A stretch of 64,000 bases of DNA, from the NCBI GenBank assembly GCA_022559845.1, contig CM040127.1, forward strand, positions 28,606,708-28,670,707, in the 5' to 3' direction. Source of the DNA: Amorphophallus konjac (taxonomy: Eukaryota > Streptophyta > Magnoliopsida > Alismatales > Araceae). Each line of letters opens with the position of its first letter. Position 1 is the stretch's first letter. Positions 33,434-45,034 of this stretch are shown here, one piece after another. Under the pieces are notes generated by a model. It ran no database searches and was not told the DNA's origin. It saw nothing but the letters and a program-made list of their open reading frames with translations. Both the position numbers and the translations under genes were made by a program.

Positions 33434-35030
33434 CTATTAGATAGAGGTTTCATCCGGCCTAGTGTGTCATGTTGAGGTGCGCTAGTCTTATTTGTTAGAA
33501 AGAAGGATGTGTCACTCAAATTGTACATTGATTACAGAAAATTGAATCAGGTGACTGTAAAGAATAAATACCCACTGTCAAGGATAGATGACTTGTTTGA
33601 TCAATTGCAGGCAATTAAGGTGTTTTCCAAAATTGATCTGAGATCTAGATACCATCAATTGAGGATCAAGGCTGAAGATATTTCTAAAACTACTTTCAGA
33701 ACTAGAAATGGGCATTATGAATTCTTGGTTATGCCTGTTAGATTGACCAATGTACCAGCAGCCTTCATGGATTTGATGAACAGAGTTTTTCAACCTTACC
33801 TAGACAGATTTGTAGTTGTTTTCATAGATGATGTGTTGGTATACACACCCAATGTTGAAGCACACCGAGAGCATTTGAGGACTATTTTAGAAACTTTGAG
33901 GTAGCATCAATTATATCCTAAATTCATTAAATGTGAATTTGACTGAATGGGGTACAATTTTTAGGATATTTCATCTCTCGTGAAGGAGTGTCAGTTGACC
34001 CAACTAAGGTAGACGCAGTTCTGCATTGGGAAAGGCCAAATACTGTCAGTGAAATCAGAAGCTTTTTGGGGCTGGCAGGGTATTATAGAAGATTTATTGA
34101 GGGCTTTTATTCTATTGCATCCCCTATGACCCGATTAACTAGGAAGGGAGTATCTTTTGAATGGTCTGATAATTGTGAAAGAAGCTTTCAAGAATTGAAG
34201 ACTAGGCCGACCACTACTCCATTGCTTACTTTGCCGAGTGGATCAAGAGGATTTGTAATGTACACGGATGCTTTTAGGAATGGATTGAGTTGTGTATTAA
34301 TGCAGAATGGCAGGGTGATAGCATATGTCTCTAGACAATTAAAGGATTGTGAGAAAAATTACCCTACACATGATTTAGAACTGGCAGTCGTTGCCCATGC
34401 ACTCAAAATTTGGTGGCATTATCTATATGGGAAACAATTTAAGGTATTTTCATATCACCAAAGTCTGAAGTATATTTTCTCTCAAAAAGAGTTAAATCTG
34501 AGGCAGAGGAGGTGGATGGAATTTCTGAAGGACTATGATTTTACATTGAATTATCATCCGAAAAAAGTAAATGTGGTGGTAGATGCGTTGAGCAAGAAGA
34601 GACTGATGGCGATGAGACTGCACCAGAATTGGAGACATATGACTGATGTTGTAGAATGCTCCCTGGTGTGTTTAAAGGAAAACATAATTGTGGCACAGTT
34701 GACTATTAAGTCTTCCTTGGTAGAACAAATTATGCAGGCCCAGGATGGTGACCAACAATTGCTAGGAATGTTAGAGAAGCCCGGGTTCACTCAAAGTACC
34801 ATCAGAGCAATCAGATTTTAGGGGAGGTTGTGTGTACCCCAGAATAAGGATATGAAGGAGAGCTTATTGTCCAAGGCACACAAATCAAAATACTCCATTC
34901 ATCCGGGCAGTACAAAAATGTATAGAGACTTGAAGAAGCAATTCTGGTGGATTAGTATGAAGCAAGGTATGTAAGTAGATGCTTAACCTATCAAAAAGTG
35001 AAGGCTAAGCATCAGAGACCGACTGGTTTG
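33434..35030 (+). pseudogene. Ty3 RT, RNase H and integrase start, part 3
   Basis: Reverse transcriptase: [52 protein letters not shown] and the catalytic FIDD near 33820. A stop and frameshift near 33902-33960 precede the rest of RT ([15 protein letters not shown]) and RNase H ([55 protein letters not shown]). A later RNase H aspartate appears replaced by Tyr ([11 protein letters not shown]). After a stop at 34819 the integrase zinc-binding region is readable to about 35030, then similarity ends. Core integrase, chromodomain and 3' LTR are not found. Same element as the parts at 23116 and 28823; the RT resembles chromoviruses. Confidence 0.92.
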
Positions 35031-35654
35031 CTTTTAATGTGTATTCGATCCCTATACGTAAATTGACACATCGACAGGCAATATTGACCTAACATAATAA
35101 AATATTTATGATCTACTATTATTAGCAATGCCAAAATTACTTTTGATCTACGTCTCTAATATTGTAAGCAGAATATAGTTCACATAATCAATGCCCAACT
35201 ACTCGCGTGTTGCACCAAGTAGAGAAATTTTTCACACAATTACAACAAGTCTATCTACATAGATGACAACTCCATCTAAATAGGCAACTATTTCAGATTA
35301 GGAAGTCTCACTCACGAAGAATAAATTATTTGTAGTCTCACATGTGGGGTGTATTCAAGGATAGACCCTCACAAATCCGTAGATTAAATCTCTCTTCTCA
35401 CGCAATTAAGAGCGGTGGAGTTTGAACTCATGATCCCACTATAGACATGTTGACAACTACAAATATCATCTAGATCTATAGCAATCCATATCCATATGGT
35501 TGGGCCTTCCCCAATATGACATTGAAATGTTTGGATACTAAAAATATGTGCATTAATGTGCATGTATATAAGTATGTGTGTTTTTTTAATCTGATCAAAT
35601 ATTTTAGATTATTTGAACAATTATTTCAAATGCAAATCTAAATAAATATTGTAA
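35031..35654. other. No recognised gene
   Basis: AT-rich DNA after the truncated integrase. No domain, repeat or RNA gene was recognised. Confidence 0.6.
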
Positions 35655-37352
35655 TTATGGGGAGGACACCAATCCAAGATAGAAGTTCAACTCGACATTG
35701 GTGCACCGACACCATCAAGACCTCGACCCAGTCTCACTCTAGTTGGAGAATATCCCCATTATTAAGTGTTTGTAATATTTCATAAGTATTTTATATGCCC
35801 CATGTTAAGTGTCATCGTTTGGGTAGTTATGTTACCCACGTAGTGCTCCTTTTTTATTTTATTTTGGATTACATGGATACTCTTAGAGGATCCAGATTAA
35901 TGTCTCTTGTATTTTCGAGGGATGCTCCAATCTCTCCTATTTCCTAGGTAGAAGTCTTAAGGGCCTTGTTTTTCCTATTTAAAGAATGTGCTCTCCCTTT
36001 GGGACTATCAATTGAAGAAGAATAGGAATCTTTTGTGTATGTTGAGAGAGCTTGTTGCCTTCCAAGAAGGAGGTGGGATGATAGACATCAACCATGCCCT
36101 TCCCATATTGCCTTTCTGCATTATATTCCCTTCTTCCCCTCCTCCAACACCCACCCTTCCTCTCTTCACTCACTTCGCGGAAGCCCACCCCACTTCCCTT
36201 TCTTACCTTCCTTTTTATCTATTATCGTCACCCAAAGAGCTCCACCCCACCTCCATTCCATTCCCCTCTTCTCACTCAGCTAGTATCTCTACAACTACAC
36301 TGGCAACACACCCACTAGATGTCGCCGCCTGCCACCTGGAACCACCCTTTGGCACCTCCAGCGACCACCACCCACATGCAGCCTCACATACGCCCTAGCC
36401 CCATCATGCCAGCTCCACTACCCCAAACTCTCCTCCTTTCTTAAACAGCAACCCCTCCGACAACTCTAGGCTCATCAGTCGTCACCAACCACCAGCTGCA
36501 AAACCACTGCTGGACACCCCCACCACTTCAGCCCCACATTGGTCAAGCTCACCACAATCCATTCCACTACATCCGACCGCATCAAACCCCCCTAATGGCA
36601 CACTGTTGTCCACCGATGATGTCATGCAGATCACCACCTCATCGCCTCCCCCTCTTCCCCTCGTCTTGTTGTCTCACCACACAGGCTACACCTTCGCTGC
36701 CTACAACCCCACAAAAGACCACATGGCCACCCCCTACCTGCCATAAGCCTCCTAGCACCACTCACGCCACCACCCATCACTACTCCCCATCTCTTCTCCC
36801 TCTCTTTCCCTCCTATAGCCACCAAAGAGCACCGCCCCACCTCCTCCTCCCTTCCCTCCTCCTCCTCAAATTATTCAAGACCATGCTGATCGCCAGCATC
36901 CTCTACCATGGATCAATGTCGCCCTTGTAGGAGCTCGTTCGCCCTCCATGATTACTCGTCTATGCCCTCCACCTTTCTTGTCCTATCACTCCTAGCCCAC
37001 GTAGCCACCTGTGTGTACCCTCCAAGTGGTAGTGGCAATAACCTCTAGAGCAATAGCAACCCACCTAGCGGCCACCCGCAGCTCCAGGAAACACCACCAC
37101 TATCACCCCTCTGGTTTCTCTCCACTGCTTTTCATTCTTCTCTGACATTCCCTCTTCCAAATTAGCTACAAAGAAGAACAGAGTCCCCCCTCTCTTCCAA
37201 CTGACTTGGCCAATCCATTAACGACTAGACTCAATTGCACGACTACTTCATCCATGTGTGCCATACCAGTGGTCTCTCAGCCCAACCAGGGCCCGCCACA
37301 CCCAAGAGAGGCCCAAAACAAGCCAGGATAGATCCATGTTTGTCCCATGCCA
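35655..37352. repeat. Direct duplication, copy 1 (~1.7 kb)
   Basis: Matched in order by 37693-39402 with offsets of 2031-2063 bp at several anchors (CTCGACCCAGTCTCACTC; CACCCTTCCTCTCTTCACTC; TCTTGTTGTCTCACC; CAGCCCAAC). The two copies are clearly diverged, roughly 70-80% by eye. Content is CT- and CCACC-rich with a TATTTAAAG motif near 35978. No recognisable protein; frames at 35988-36398 and 36595-36930 are low-complexity. Confidence 0.8.
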
Positions 37353-37692
37353 AATTATTAGTTGAATAACAAAATAGGTCTAAATATATGCATGGATTAA
37401 ATATAGTATCTACTCTTGAGAGAAAAGTCACCCTACAAGGGCAAAACCCTTGTGGTGGACTACTCATTGCGAAAATATCATAGTCTTTGGCAGAAAAGCC
37501 GTTAGTTCTCTGGCAAAACACCTTGTAGGCAAACTCATCGACAAACTCCTAGGCGGGGGGAGAGATCCCAACCCCCATTGGTTTGTTCTCCTCCCCTTTC
37601 TTTCCCTCTTTTTGAAACCTTCCTTCCATTTTGTAGCTATTGCCAACTGTTCTTCTCCTTCCCATTCCCGTCATCACCAATTCTTCCTCACT
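37353..37692. other. Unique spacer between duplicated blocks
   Basis: 340 bp with no counterpart after the second copy. No primer-binding site follows the first block and no purine tract precedes the second, so an LTR pair is not supported. Confidence 0.55.
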
Positions 37693-39402
37693 GGTGATGA
37701 CACAAGTCCAAGACAAAAGTTTGACCCAACATGGGTGTACTTGTGCCATCAAGATCTCGACCCAGTCTCACTCAGGTTGGGAGATGATCTCCATTATTCA
37801 GTGTTTGTAGTATTTATTGATATTTTATGTTCCCCATGTTATGTGTCATCATTAGGGTAGTTGTGTTCACCATTTATGGCACTTTTTTATTTTATTTTGA
37901 ACTATATGAATTCTCTTAGAGGATCCATAACGTCTCTTATATTTTTGAGAGATATTCCAAATCTATCATGTTATCTGGGTAGGAGTCTTAGGGGTTTTAT
38001 TTTTCCTATTTAAAGGATGTACTCTCCCTTCGTGATTATCAATTGAAGAAGAATAAAAATCTTCTATGCAAGCTAAGAGAGCTTCTTGCCCTCTAAGATG
38101 GGAGAAGATGGGGTTGGGGTGAGAGGCTCCAACTATCCCCTTCTTGTACCACATTTATCCCATTCCCTTCTTCCCCCCCTCTGACACTCACCCTTCCTCT
38201 CTTCACTCCTTTCGTGAAAGTCCACCCCATTTCCCTTCCTCTCCCACCCCCCCACTTGCCTTTCTCTCTACCACTGTCGCCTGGAGAGCTCTTCCCCTAA
38301 TTCCATTCCCTTCTTCTCCCAGCCAGCATCTTTACAACTCCACTGGTGTCATCCCCACTTAATGTCACCACCCGCTACTCGGAACCACCTTTTGGGCCCT
38401 TTAGCCACCTCCACCTGCACGTACCCTCACCCACGCCCCACCCCCACTGAGCCGACTTTAGCTCCCCCAATCCTCCTCCTTTTTTGAACAACAATCCCAC
38501 CGACAGCTTTGGGTTCACCGGCCATCACTGACCACCAGTCGCCACCCCCAACCACCGTTGGACACCCCCACCACTATAGCCCCGTATGCGCTAAGATAGT
38601 GGCGGTCCCTTCTACCAGATCCAGCCACGCTAGAGACCACCAGTTCCCGCCTACCCAACTATGCACCACTATCCACTGATAATGCCAGGCCGGCCACCAC
38701 TTCGTCGCCTGCCCCCTTCCCCTCATCTTGTTCTCTCACCAGGTTGGTCACACCTTCATTGCCCACGATCCTAGATAAGATCACCTGGCTGTCCCCTACC
38801 TACCATCAGCCTCCAAACGCCAAACACGCTGCCACCCACCGTTATTCCCCATTCTCTTCTCTCTCACTTTCCCTCCCGCAGCCACCAGAGAGCACTACCC
38901 CACCCCCTCCTCCCCCTCTGATTACTGAAAGACCACACAGGCCGCCATCGCTCTCCATTGTGAAACAACCCCGCCCTTTCTAGAGCCCGTCGGCCCTCCA
39001 TGACTAGTCGCCTTTGCCCTCCACTTTCCTTTTCCCGTCACTCCTTGACGACCCAGCCACCCACGACCACCCTCCAAGCGGTAGCGACAGCAACCGCTAG
39101 AGCAGTAGAACCCACCCAGCAGCAGCTATCCCCTGCCCGGGCAGAGACCACCGCTGCCACCCCGCCTATTTCTCTCCACCTGATTTTTGCTATTCTCTAA
39201 TATTCTCTCTTCCAACTGAGTCACAAAGAAGGAACAAGGAAAGAGTCCCCCCTCTCCTCCAACTAACTTGGCCAGTCTATCAATGGTCAGACTCAATCAC
39301 ATTGATTGCTTCATCCGTGGACACCATCCCATTGGTCTCTCAGCCCAACTTGGGCCCTGCACCCAAGAATGGCCCATGAAAAATTTGTGTTCGTCCCATG
39401 CC
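37693..39402. repeat. Direct duplication, copy 2 (~1.7 kb)
   Basis: Second block of the pair beginning at 35655. Both start near GACACCAATCCAAG / GACACAAGTCCAAG and both end at GTCCCATGCC. It holds TATTTAAAG near 38009 and CT-rich low-complexity DNA. No gene recognised. Confidence 0.8.
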
Positions 39403-40445
39403 GCTCACGCACTCCTCTCATCGTACTTCGTCTTCTTCCCCACTCCCTTCGGCCGCCTTATGCACCTAACCTTTTTTCCTGTCGCCATCACTCCCTTCCT
39501 CACCACCACCAACCTTCCCTTCCCTTTCACCATTGTAACACTCCAACTGTGTCCACCATTCTCCTGTCATCCGTCCATCTCCAATGCCTCCCTGTCCCCA
39601 ACCCCATCATTTCCCCTCTCCCATCATCCACTCTATTCTGCACTCATTTGGCCTCCTCCCGCTTGGTCGAGCTCATCCTCTCTCTTTGTCATCTCCCCCG
39701 ATTATATTCCTTAGTTCGGTACCTACCCTAGTAATGTTACATTTTTTATGGTTTTGTCATACTTTTCACGGAGATTGATGTTAGACGGCTGTGCTTTCAT
39801 GTTTAATGAAGTCTGAGTGTGGACTCTTCATTGGCTTTTTGGATATCTCGAGATTCTACATGTATTCCATGCTTCCATCTAGGTGCATGGTTTTATAGAT
39901 CTACCCATTTTTTATGTAATTATAAGAAGTTGAGAGCAATAGTTTTCATATGATGTGGAAGTCGCTCATCCCTGTGGTGCTCGAGCCTCTCCACGTTGGC
40001 TAGGGATGAGTACGGTTAGATTTGAAGATACTTTTTTTCAAATCAAATCAAATTAAATCAGACTAAGGGTTCAATATGAATCAAATCAATCGCAAGATTG
40101 TGAAATCAAATTAATTTGATTTATTTCGATTTGATTCCGTTTGAATCATAATTCTTCAAAAGAATGAATAATGTGATTAACTATTGAGAGTATTGGAAAA
40201 ATATTTACTATTTGAGGAAAGTCATCTTTATTCACCACATAATAATGAGATACGAGGAGATCTCTCTCGAACGAGTGACGAATGTAACTAATTACTTTGT
40301 CTATTTTTGATTTGGTTTATGAAAAATATAAATTAGATCAAACCATTTGTGTTAATATGGTTGGATTTTAATCCAAATGATAATTTTAAAATTTTAATTT
40401 CGAATCAAATCAAACTAAATCTACCTGTACGACTTAAATTACAAA
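39403..40445. other. No gene; CT-rich then AT-rich dyad DNA
   Basis: 39403-39720 is CT-rich low-complexity. About 40010-40445 is AT-rich with many copies of AAATCAAATCAAA and its complement on both sides, the look of a decayed inverted-repeat element. No clear ends or target-site duplication. Confidence 0.5.
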
Positions 40446-41408
40446 TTAAACCCGAATAATGTTGACTCTAGAATTTGACCAATTTGTTGAGGGTGTTGCC
40501 CGGCCTTATATGCACGTCTCTTTCATTTCCTCACATTTATTTATGTCTACAGGTTGCGGGACTGGATCAGTGTTCGCGAGAGGCTTTATTTATTACCGTA
40601 CGTGGTGGTGGTTTCAAGTCATCTTCTTGTTTGTATATTTTTTATGGCTCCAATGAAACATCTTTTGGGTAAGCTAGCAAAAGGCATTTTTATCTATTAA
40701 TTATGTCGACGAGCCTACGTACAGGCGTATATATGCCATTTAATATACGACCGATGCTTAGATGTGAAGAGTAACCGAAAACCTCCTTCGTATTCACTTT
40801 GCTACCTTCGTATTCACTTCGCTCGAGCAAGCTTTCAACTCCTCATAAATGTTCAACTAGCTAGTCGGTATTCATTTGAAACATTAAACGGGTTGAAACA
40901 ATCCGTTCTATCAAAATTTATGGATATATGTATACAAAGTTGTGTTCAAATTCAACTTGGGTCCTCCTACCTAGCTAGCACTAATAAATGAGATTGATTT
41001 GGGGACACAAATTCGACTGTTGAACGACACAAAACGGAGTAGTTTTGTATGAACCTCCGCATGCTCAACAAATTTTTTTTGACAAATTATATATCGGAAC
41101 AAACAAACAAACATAATTTGGACGAAAGCCAGCTGGTTCATTATATAAATAAAATAAGAGGAGGAGCTAATTAATAGAGATGGGTATATATATGTTATTA
41201 ATTGATCGTTTTACGGGTCATTTTTTATTGAAATAAAGAGACCTTTCTTTTATTTTATTGAACTTGTTTCATATATAGTATAGTCGTCCTCCATGGATTC
41301 TACTCGTTTTGAAGAATCACCATTGATGATGATATATCGTGTACAATGAGAAAATGATGGTCCTTAATTTTACGCGCCATTTCTTCCCTCTCTATATAAG
41401 AAAAAATT

Positions 41409-41410
<2 letters not shown>

Positions 41411-41459
<49 letters not shown>
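41411..41459. repeat. (GA)n microsatellite
   Basis: About 24 near-uninterrupted AG dinucleotides. Confidence 0.95.
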
Positions 41460-41460
<1 letters not shown>

Positions 41461-41931
41461 AATGTAACATTTCGGCCATATATGCTGTGTTTCCCCAAGC
41501 GCAGTAGTTGACGAGTATATATGGATGATCCTGACGATCATGATAACGACGATTCGATGTCGTCAAGGAAAATGCCGGAATCGGCCATGTGAACGGTAGC
41601 CCCCGGTAGCTGGGATACCGTGGTGGGTGGGTCAACAACTATGCTATGCCATCAACCCCTTCTCTACCTACACATCATTTTCGATCTCATTTTTTAATTG
41701 TTATATATATATATATATCTTTGATTTCCGAGCAAATACTATACCGTGTTTCTTCTACAGAAGTGGCATTTACGTTCTTTGGGAGTACTCCTTGTTTTTT
41801 ATTTTGATAATCATTCTTATCATGACTTAATTCGGAGCATCACCGGACAATCATGATATGAAGAACACCATAGTTCTTCCAAATATTAAATATGCGTATG
41901 TTGCTAAGAGTACATGAGAGACGGTCAGCAT

Positions 41932-41932
<1 letters not shown>

Positions 41933-41988
<56 letters not shown>
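41933..41988. repeat. Compound (CT)n(TA)n microsatellite
   Basis: A run of about 15 CT units passes directly into about 12 TA units. Confidence 0.95.
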
Positions 41989-43733
41989 TGGTGGGAAACA
42001 GAGGAGACAATGGCTCGGATCATGAGTAGAGTTTAATGAATTTGTTTGACCCTGACCCAATTAGACCGGTCAATTTTTGGTCTAACCATGCTGACTCTAA
42101 AAAATGATCTGACTCAAAATTAACTCACTCGTGCGTCAAACGTTACAATTCTACCCTACCTTTTTCAGGAGTCGAGTAAGTAAATCAGATTAGATTTTAC
42201 CAAATCTTGTGAGAATTGTTAATACCAACCGTCGCTCAGCAGGCCGGCCCTAGCGGAGGGCCCTGGCGGCCACGGGCCAAGGGGTGCTCGTTAGCGGGCG
42301 CCTGCAGGTGCTGCCCGTGCCAACGGCTCCAGCCCCCCTCCTCTCCTCCACATGCTTCCCCCCCCCCCCTGTCTTCTCTTCTGTTCTCTTCTCCACCCTT
42401 CTCTGGCCCTCCAAATAATCAATTATTATCCTCCTCTTTGGTGTCTGTGTGTGCACGAAGGGTGTGTGCGTGTGTGAGAGTGAATGCATGCGAGTATGTG
42501 GTGTGAGTGCATGTGTATGCACGGAATGACGAAGGGGTGAGGAGTTTGGTTAAAATAGGAATGAGGAAAGTATGTTAGTGGGGTGTAGAGAGGGAACGAG
42601 AGAGAGAGAGAGAGAGAGTGAGAGGGGTTTGGGTTCGGTTTCCATCTAGTGTGCATGTACGAGAGAGAGAGCGAAGGAACATGAGGAGAGTGTAATACAA
42701 CAGTCTTCTCACCCAATCTCTCTCAACCGTTTCTCTCCTCTGATTATCTCTCTCCTATTGTTAGACGATGACGAGGATAGCGTGAAGATCACGTACTCAC
42801 ATTCTACGAGGAGGTCACATAGTTTTGTGTTCTGATGACAGATTTGGCAAATACTTTAAAGGGACATCACTATAGCCTTGCGGATTGGGGGAATCAATAC
42901 CCGACTTCGCTCTAGCACGTTGACTTTGTCAAAGTTCGTTGTGCGTCCCCAATTCTATCTGGATTTTGAATTTGGCTTTTGTTTCTGTTTCACTTCCGCT
43001 TATGTTTGCATTTTGTGCGGATAATTTGCATCCTTAACGTTGTACTCGTGACTTTTGTAATCATATATTTGTCGTCAGAGTTTATTAACAAGAATAAATA
43101 GGATTGAAAGTTTGGCACCGGCGGCTGTCAACTCCTTGTTCAAACTGATAGTGCTGAATGCGCAATCATGCATGGAGTTGAATTGACCAGTCAGAGGCGG
43201 GAAAACAATGAAAGGGAGTTTATACTCGTCTCACCTTGTAAGTATTATCTTAGTTAAAAAAATGAAAAAAAAGATCTCAGCGGTACTTAATGCAAGCCAA
43301 TAAAATCCAATTACGTCATCAACCCACACCTCTTGATGTGGAGTTTCTTAATAGACTTTTTCAACAAAAAAAAAAAAGAAAGAAAAAAGCACAGTGCCGA
43401 GCACCAACCCCGTGGCACCAATCAATCTCCATGGTCAACCTGGGTAGAAGGTCGACATGTATATATGACAATTCTTTTGGCCTCTCACATCGTCTTTGTT
43501 TCATTTCCAACTACGTACATATATAAGCACCGGAATAACTTTTAATCAAAGCCAGTGGGGGCAAGACAAAAGCTTCTACGCACCCACGACCTCACTGGAA
43601 TTATAGGGACTGCTTGTTTGCAGAGTCGTCGAAGGGATAGTCTAATCGAGGAGAGAGAAAGAGTCGATGGGTTCCGTCTTCTCCTCACACTCATCCACGC
43701 TAATCAGAGTCAGACCTCTAACCCTGTCAATTA

Positions 43734-43904
43734 GGGCGTCTTTGACAACGGCTTGATCCCTCGGTTAGTCGACACCGGCTAACCGATCGGCCCAACCTCC
43801 GCTCGCCCTCTCCCTCACATAAACTTGGTAACTGGGGTCGAGTATCTCAATCGACCTTTTGAGGTCGATTAAGACACCCGCCTACTCGGGTATCAAAGAC
43901 GCCC
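43734..43904. mobile_element. Tourist-like MITE, 171 bp
   Basis: Perfect 12-bp terminal inverted repeats GGGCGTCTTTGA and TCAAAGACGCCC, flanked on both sides by TTA (43731-43733 and 43905-43907). A 3-bp TTA/TAA target site fits the PIF/Harbinger group. The interior has GTCGAGTATC and GGTCGATTAAG stretches but no coding capacity. Classification rests on the target site and size only. Confidence 0.75.
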
Positions 43905-44525
43905 TTAACAAATGGGGCCATAATGTCTGGTCTGTTCCCACCGCGATAGAATTGCCATTGGACTCTCCACCCTATTGTTCAGTGTGTAGTACAGAGAGGT
44001 GCTACTCATCGGATATTGTTCAGAAACTCCAGTACGGATATTTGCTTGTGCCCAGCAAATAAACAATCTCAAGGAATTAAATTAAGTCAGCATGCATATG
44101 TTGAACAACAATGGCCTTGTGATATATATATATATATATATATATTAGCTCACGAGTCCATCGTTTGTACTTTTACCTTGCCAGACAACTAATCAGGACC
44201 ACCCAAATTAATCTTATTCTCAAGTGTTTGTTAGTGAAGAGGAGTCCCGTATATTTTAAGCATCCGTACGTACGTGCACGGCACAGGGAAGTGGATGGAA
44301 GACCGATGATGCGAGGGTTGCGCTCGCTGTGGAGCTTTTGGAGAGAAGGGCGTGCATGTGTTCCAGAGTGAAGATAAAAAAATATATATAAATAAATAAC
44401 TTGTCAGCATGCTTCACGCACGGAATGCAAAGTACGTAATTAAAAGAATACTTTGCTTCCAAAAAAAGTAATTAAAAGAATACCCCCACTATATTTTTAC
44501 TTGCAATTATTAGTCGCTAACATAC
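43905..44525. other. No recognised gene
   Basis: Contains (TA)n at about 44121-44146. No coding or RNA feature was seen. Confidence 0.6.
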
Positions 44526-44795
44526 TGACGCGGCGGCGACGTGGGAATGGATCGACGGCACTCCGAGACACGAACATGACGGGAACGGATAGGTTACTAC
44601 CTCACGCAGTTCGGCCTCACGTCGGACGGTCTCACACCGGGCGACACTCAGATCTCACAAAAATGAGAAGAGAGAGAAGGAGAGGGGTGAACAAAGGGGC
44701 AAGGCTCCTTTAACACAAGCATTCATTCATTCTTCATATCATGTCTCGTAACACACCATTGGCCTCCTATTTATAGGAAAGTCCCATTACACACA
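44526..44795 (-). mobile_element. LTR of the second Ty3 family, outer copy
   Basis: The end is at TGACGCGGCGGCGACG (44526), fixed by the position of the primer-binding site next to its partner at 51586. The start (TGTGTGTAATGGG on the minus strand) is a best guess, because both copies are followed by the same internal sequence. It contains CTATAAATAG (44767-44776 complement). A CATAC at 44521-44525 may be the target site. About 15 differences from the partner over 270 bp by eye. Confidence 0.6.
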
Positions 44796-45034
44796 TACTT
44801 TCCTTATTTCCCTTATTTGCATATCTATCCTAGTCTAATAAAATAAAACTCACCTACCTCACTTTGACTTGTGGGTTATAATCAAATAAAATACAAAAAT
44901 TACACACATGTTATTTGACTATGACTAGCCTAATAAGACGAACGAAAAAATACATGTAGGAATACATGTATACATACGCACACAAATACATATACTCAAT
45001 ACGTAATATACTACCGTAGCCATAAGCCAAGTCT

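Larger units (their letters stand above)
40446..43733. other. Gene-poor stretch with microsatellites
   Basis: No coding domain was recognised. It contains (GA)n at 41411-41459, (TA)n at about 41701-41719, a compound (CT)n(TA)n at 41933-41988, (GA)n near 42599-42618, GT-rich DNA near 42440-42475 and a C-run near 42357-42369. Short frames are random or repeat-derived. Confidence 0.65.

Noticed and set aside
37450..37550. CACTA transposon end (TTTGGCAGAAAAGCCG words)
   Set aside because: No CACTA terminus, no inverted partner and no transposase in view.
35655..39402. LTR pair of a short retrotransposon
   Set aside because: No primer-binding site after the first block, no purine tract before the second, and no clear TG...CA ends or target duplication.
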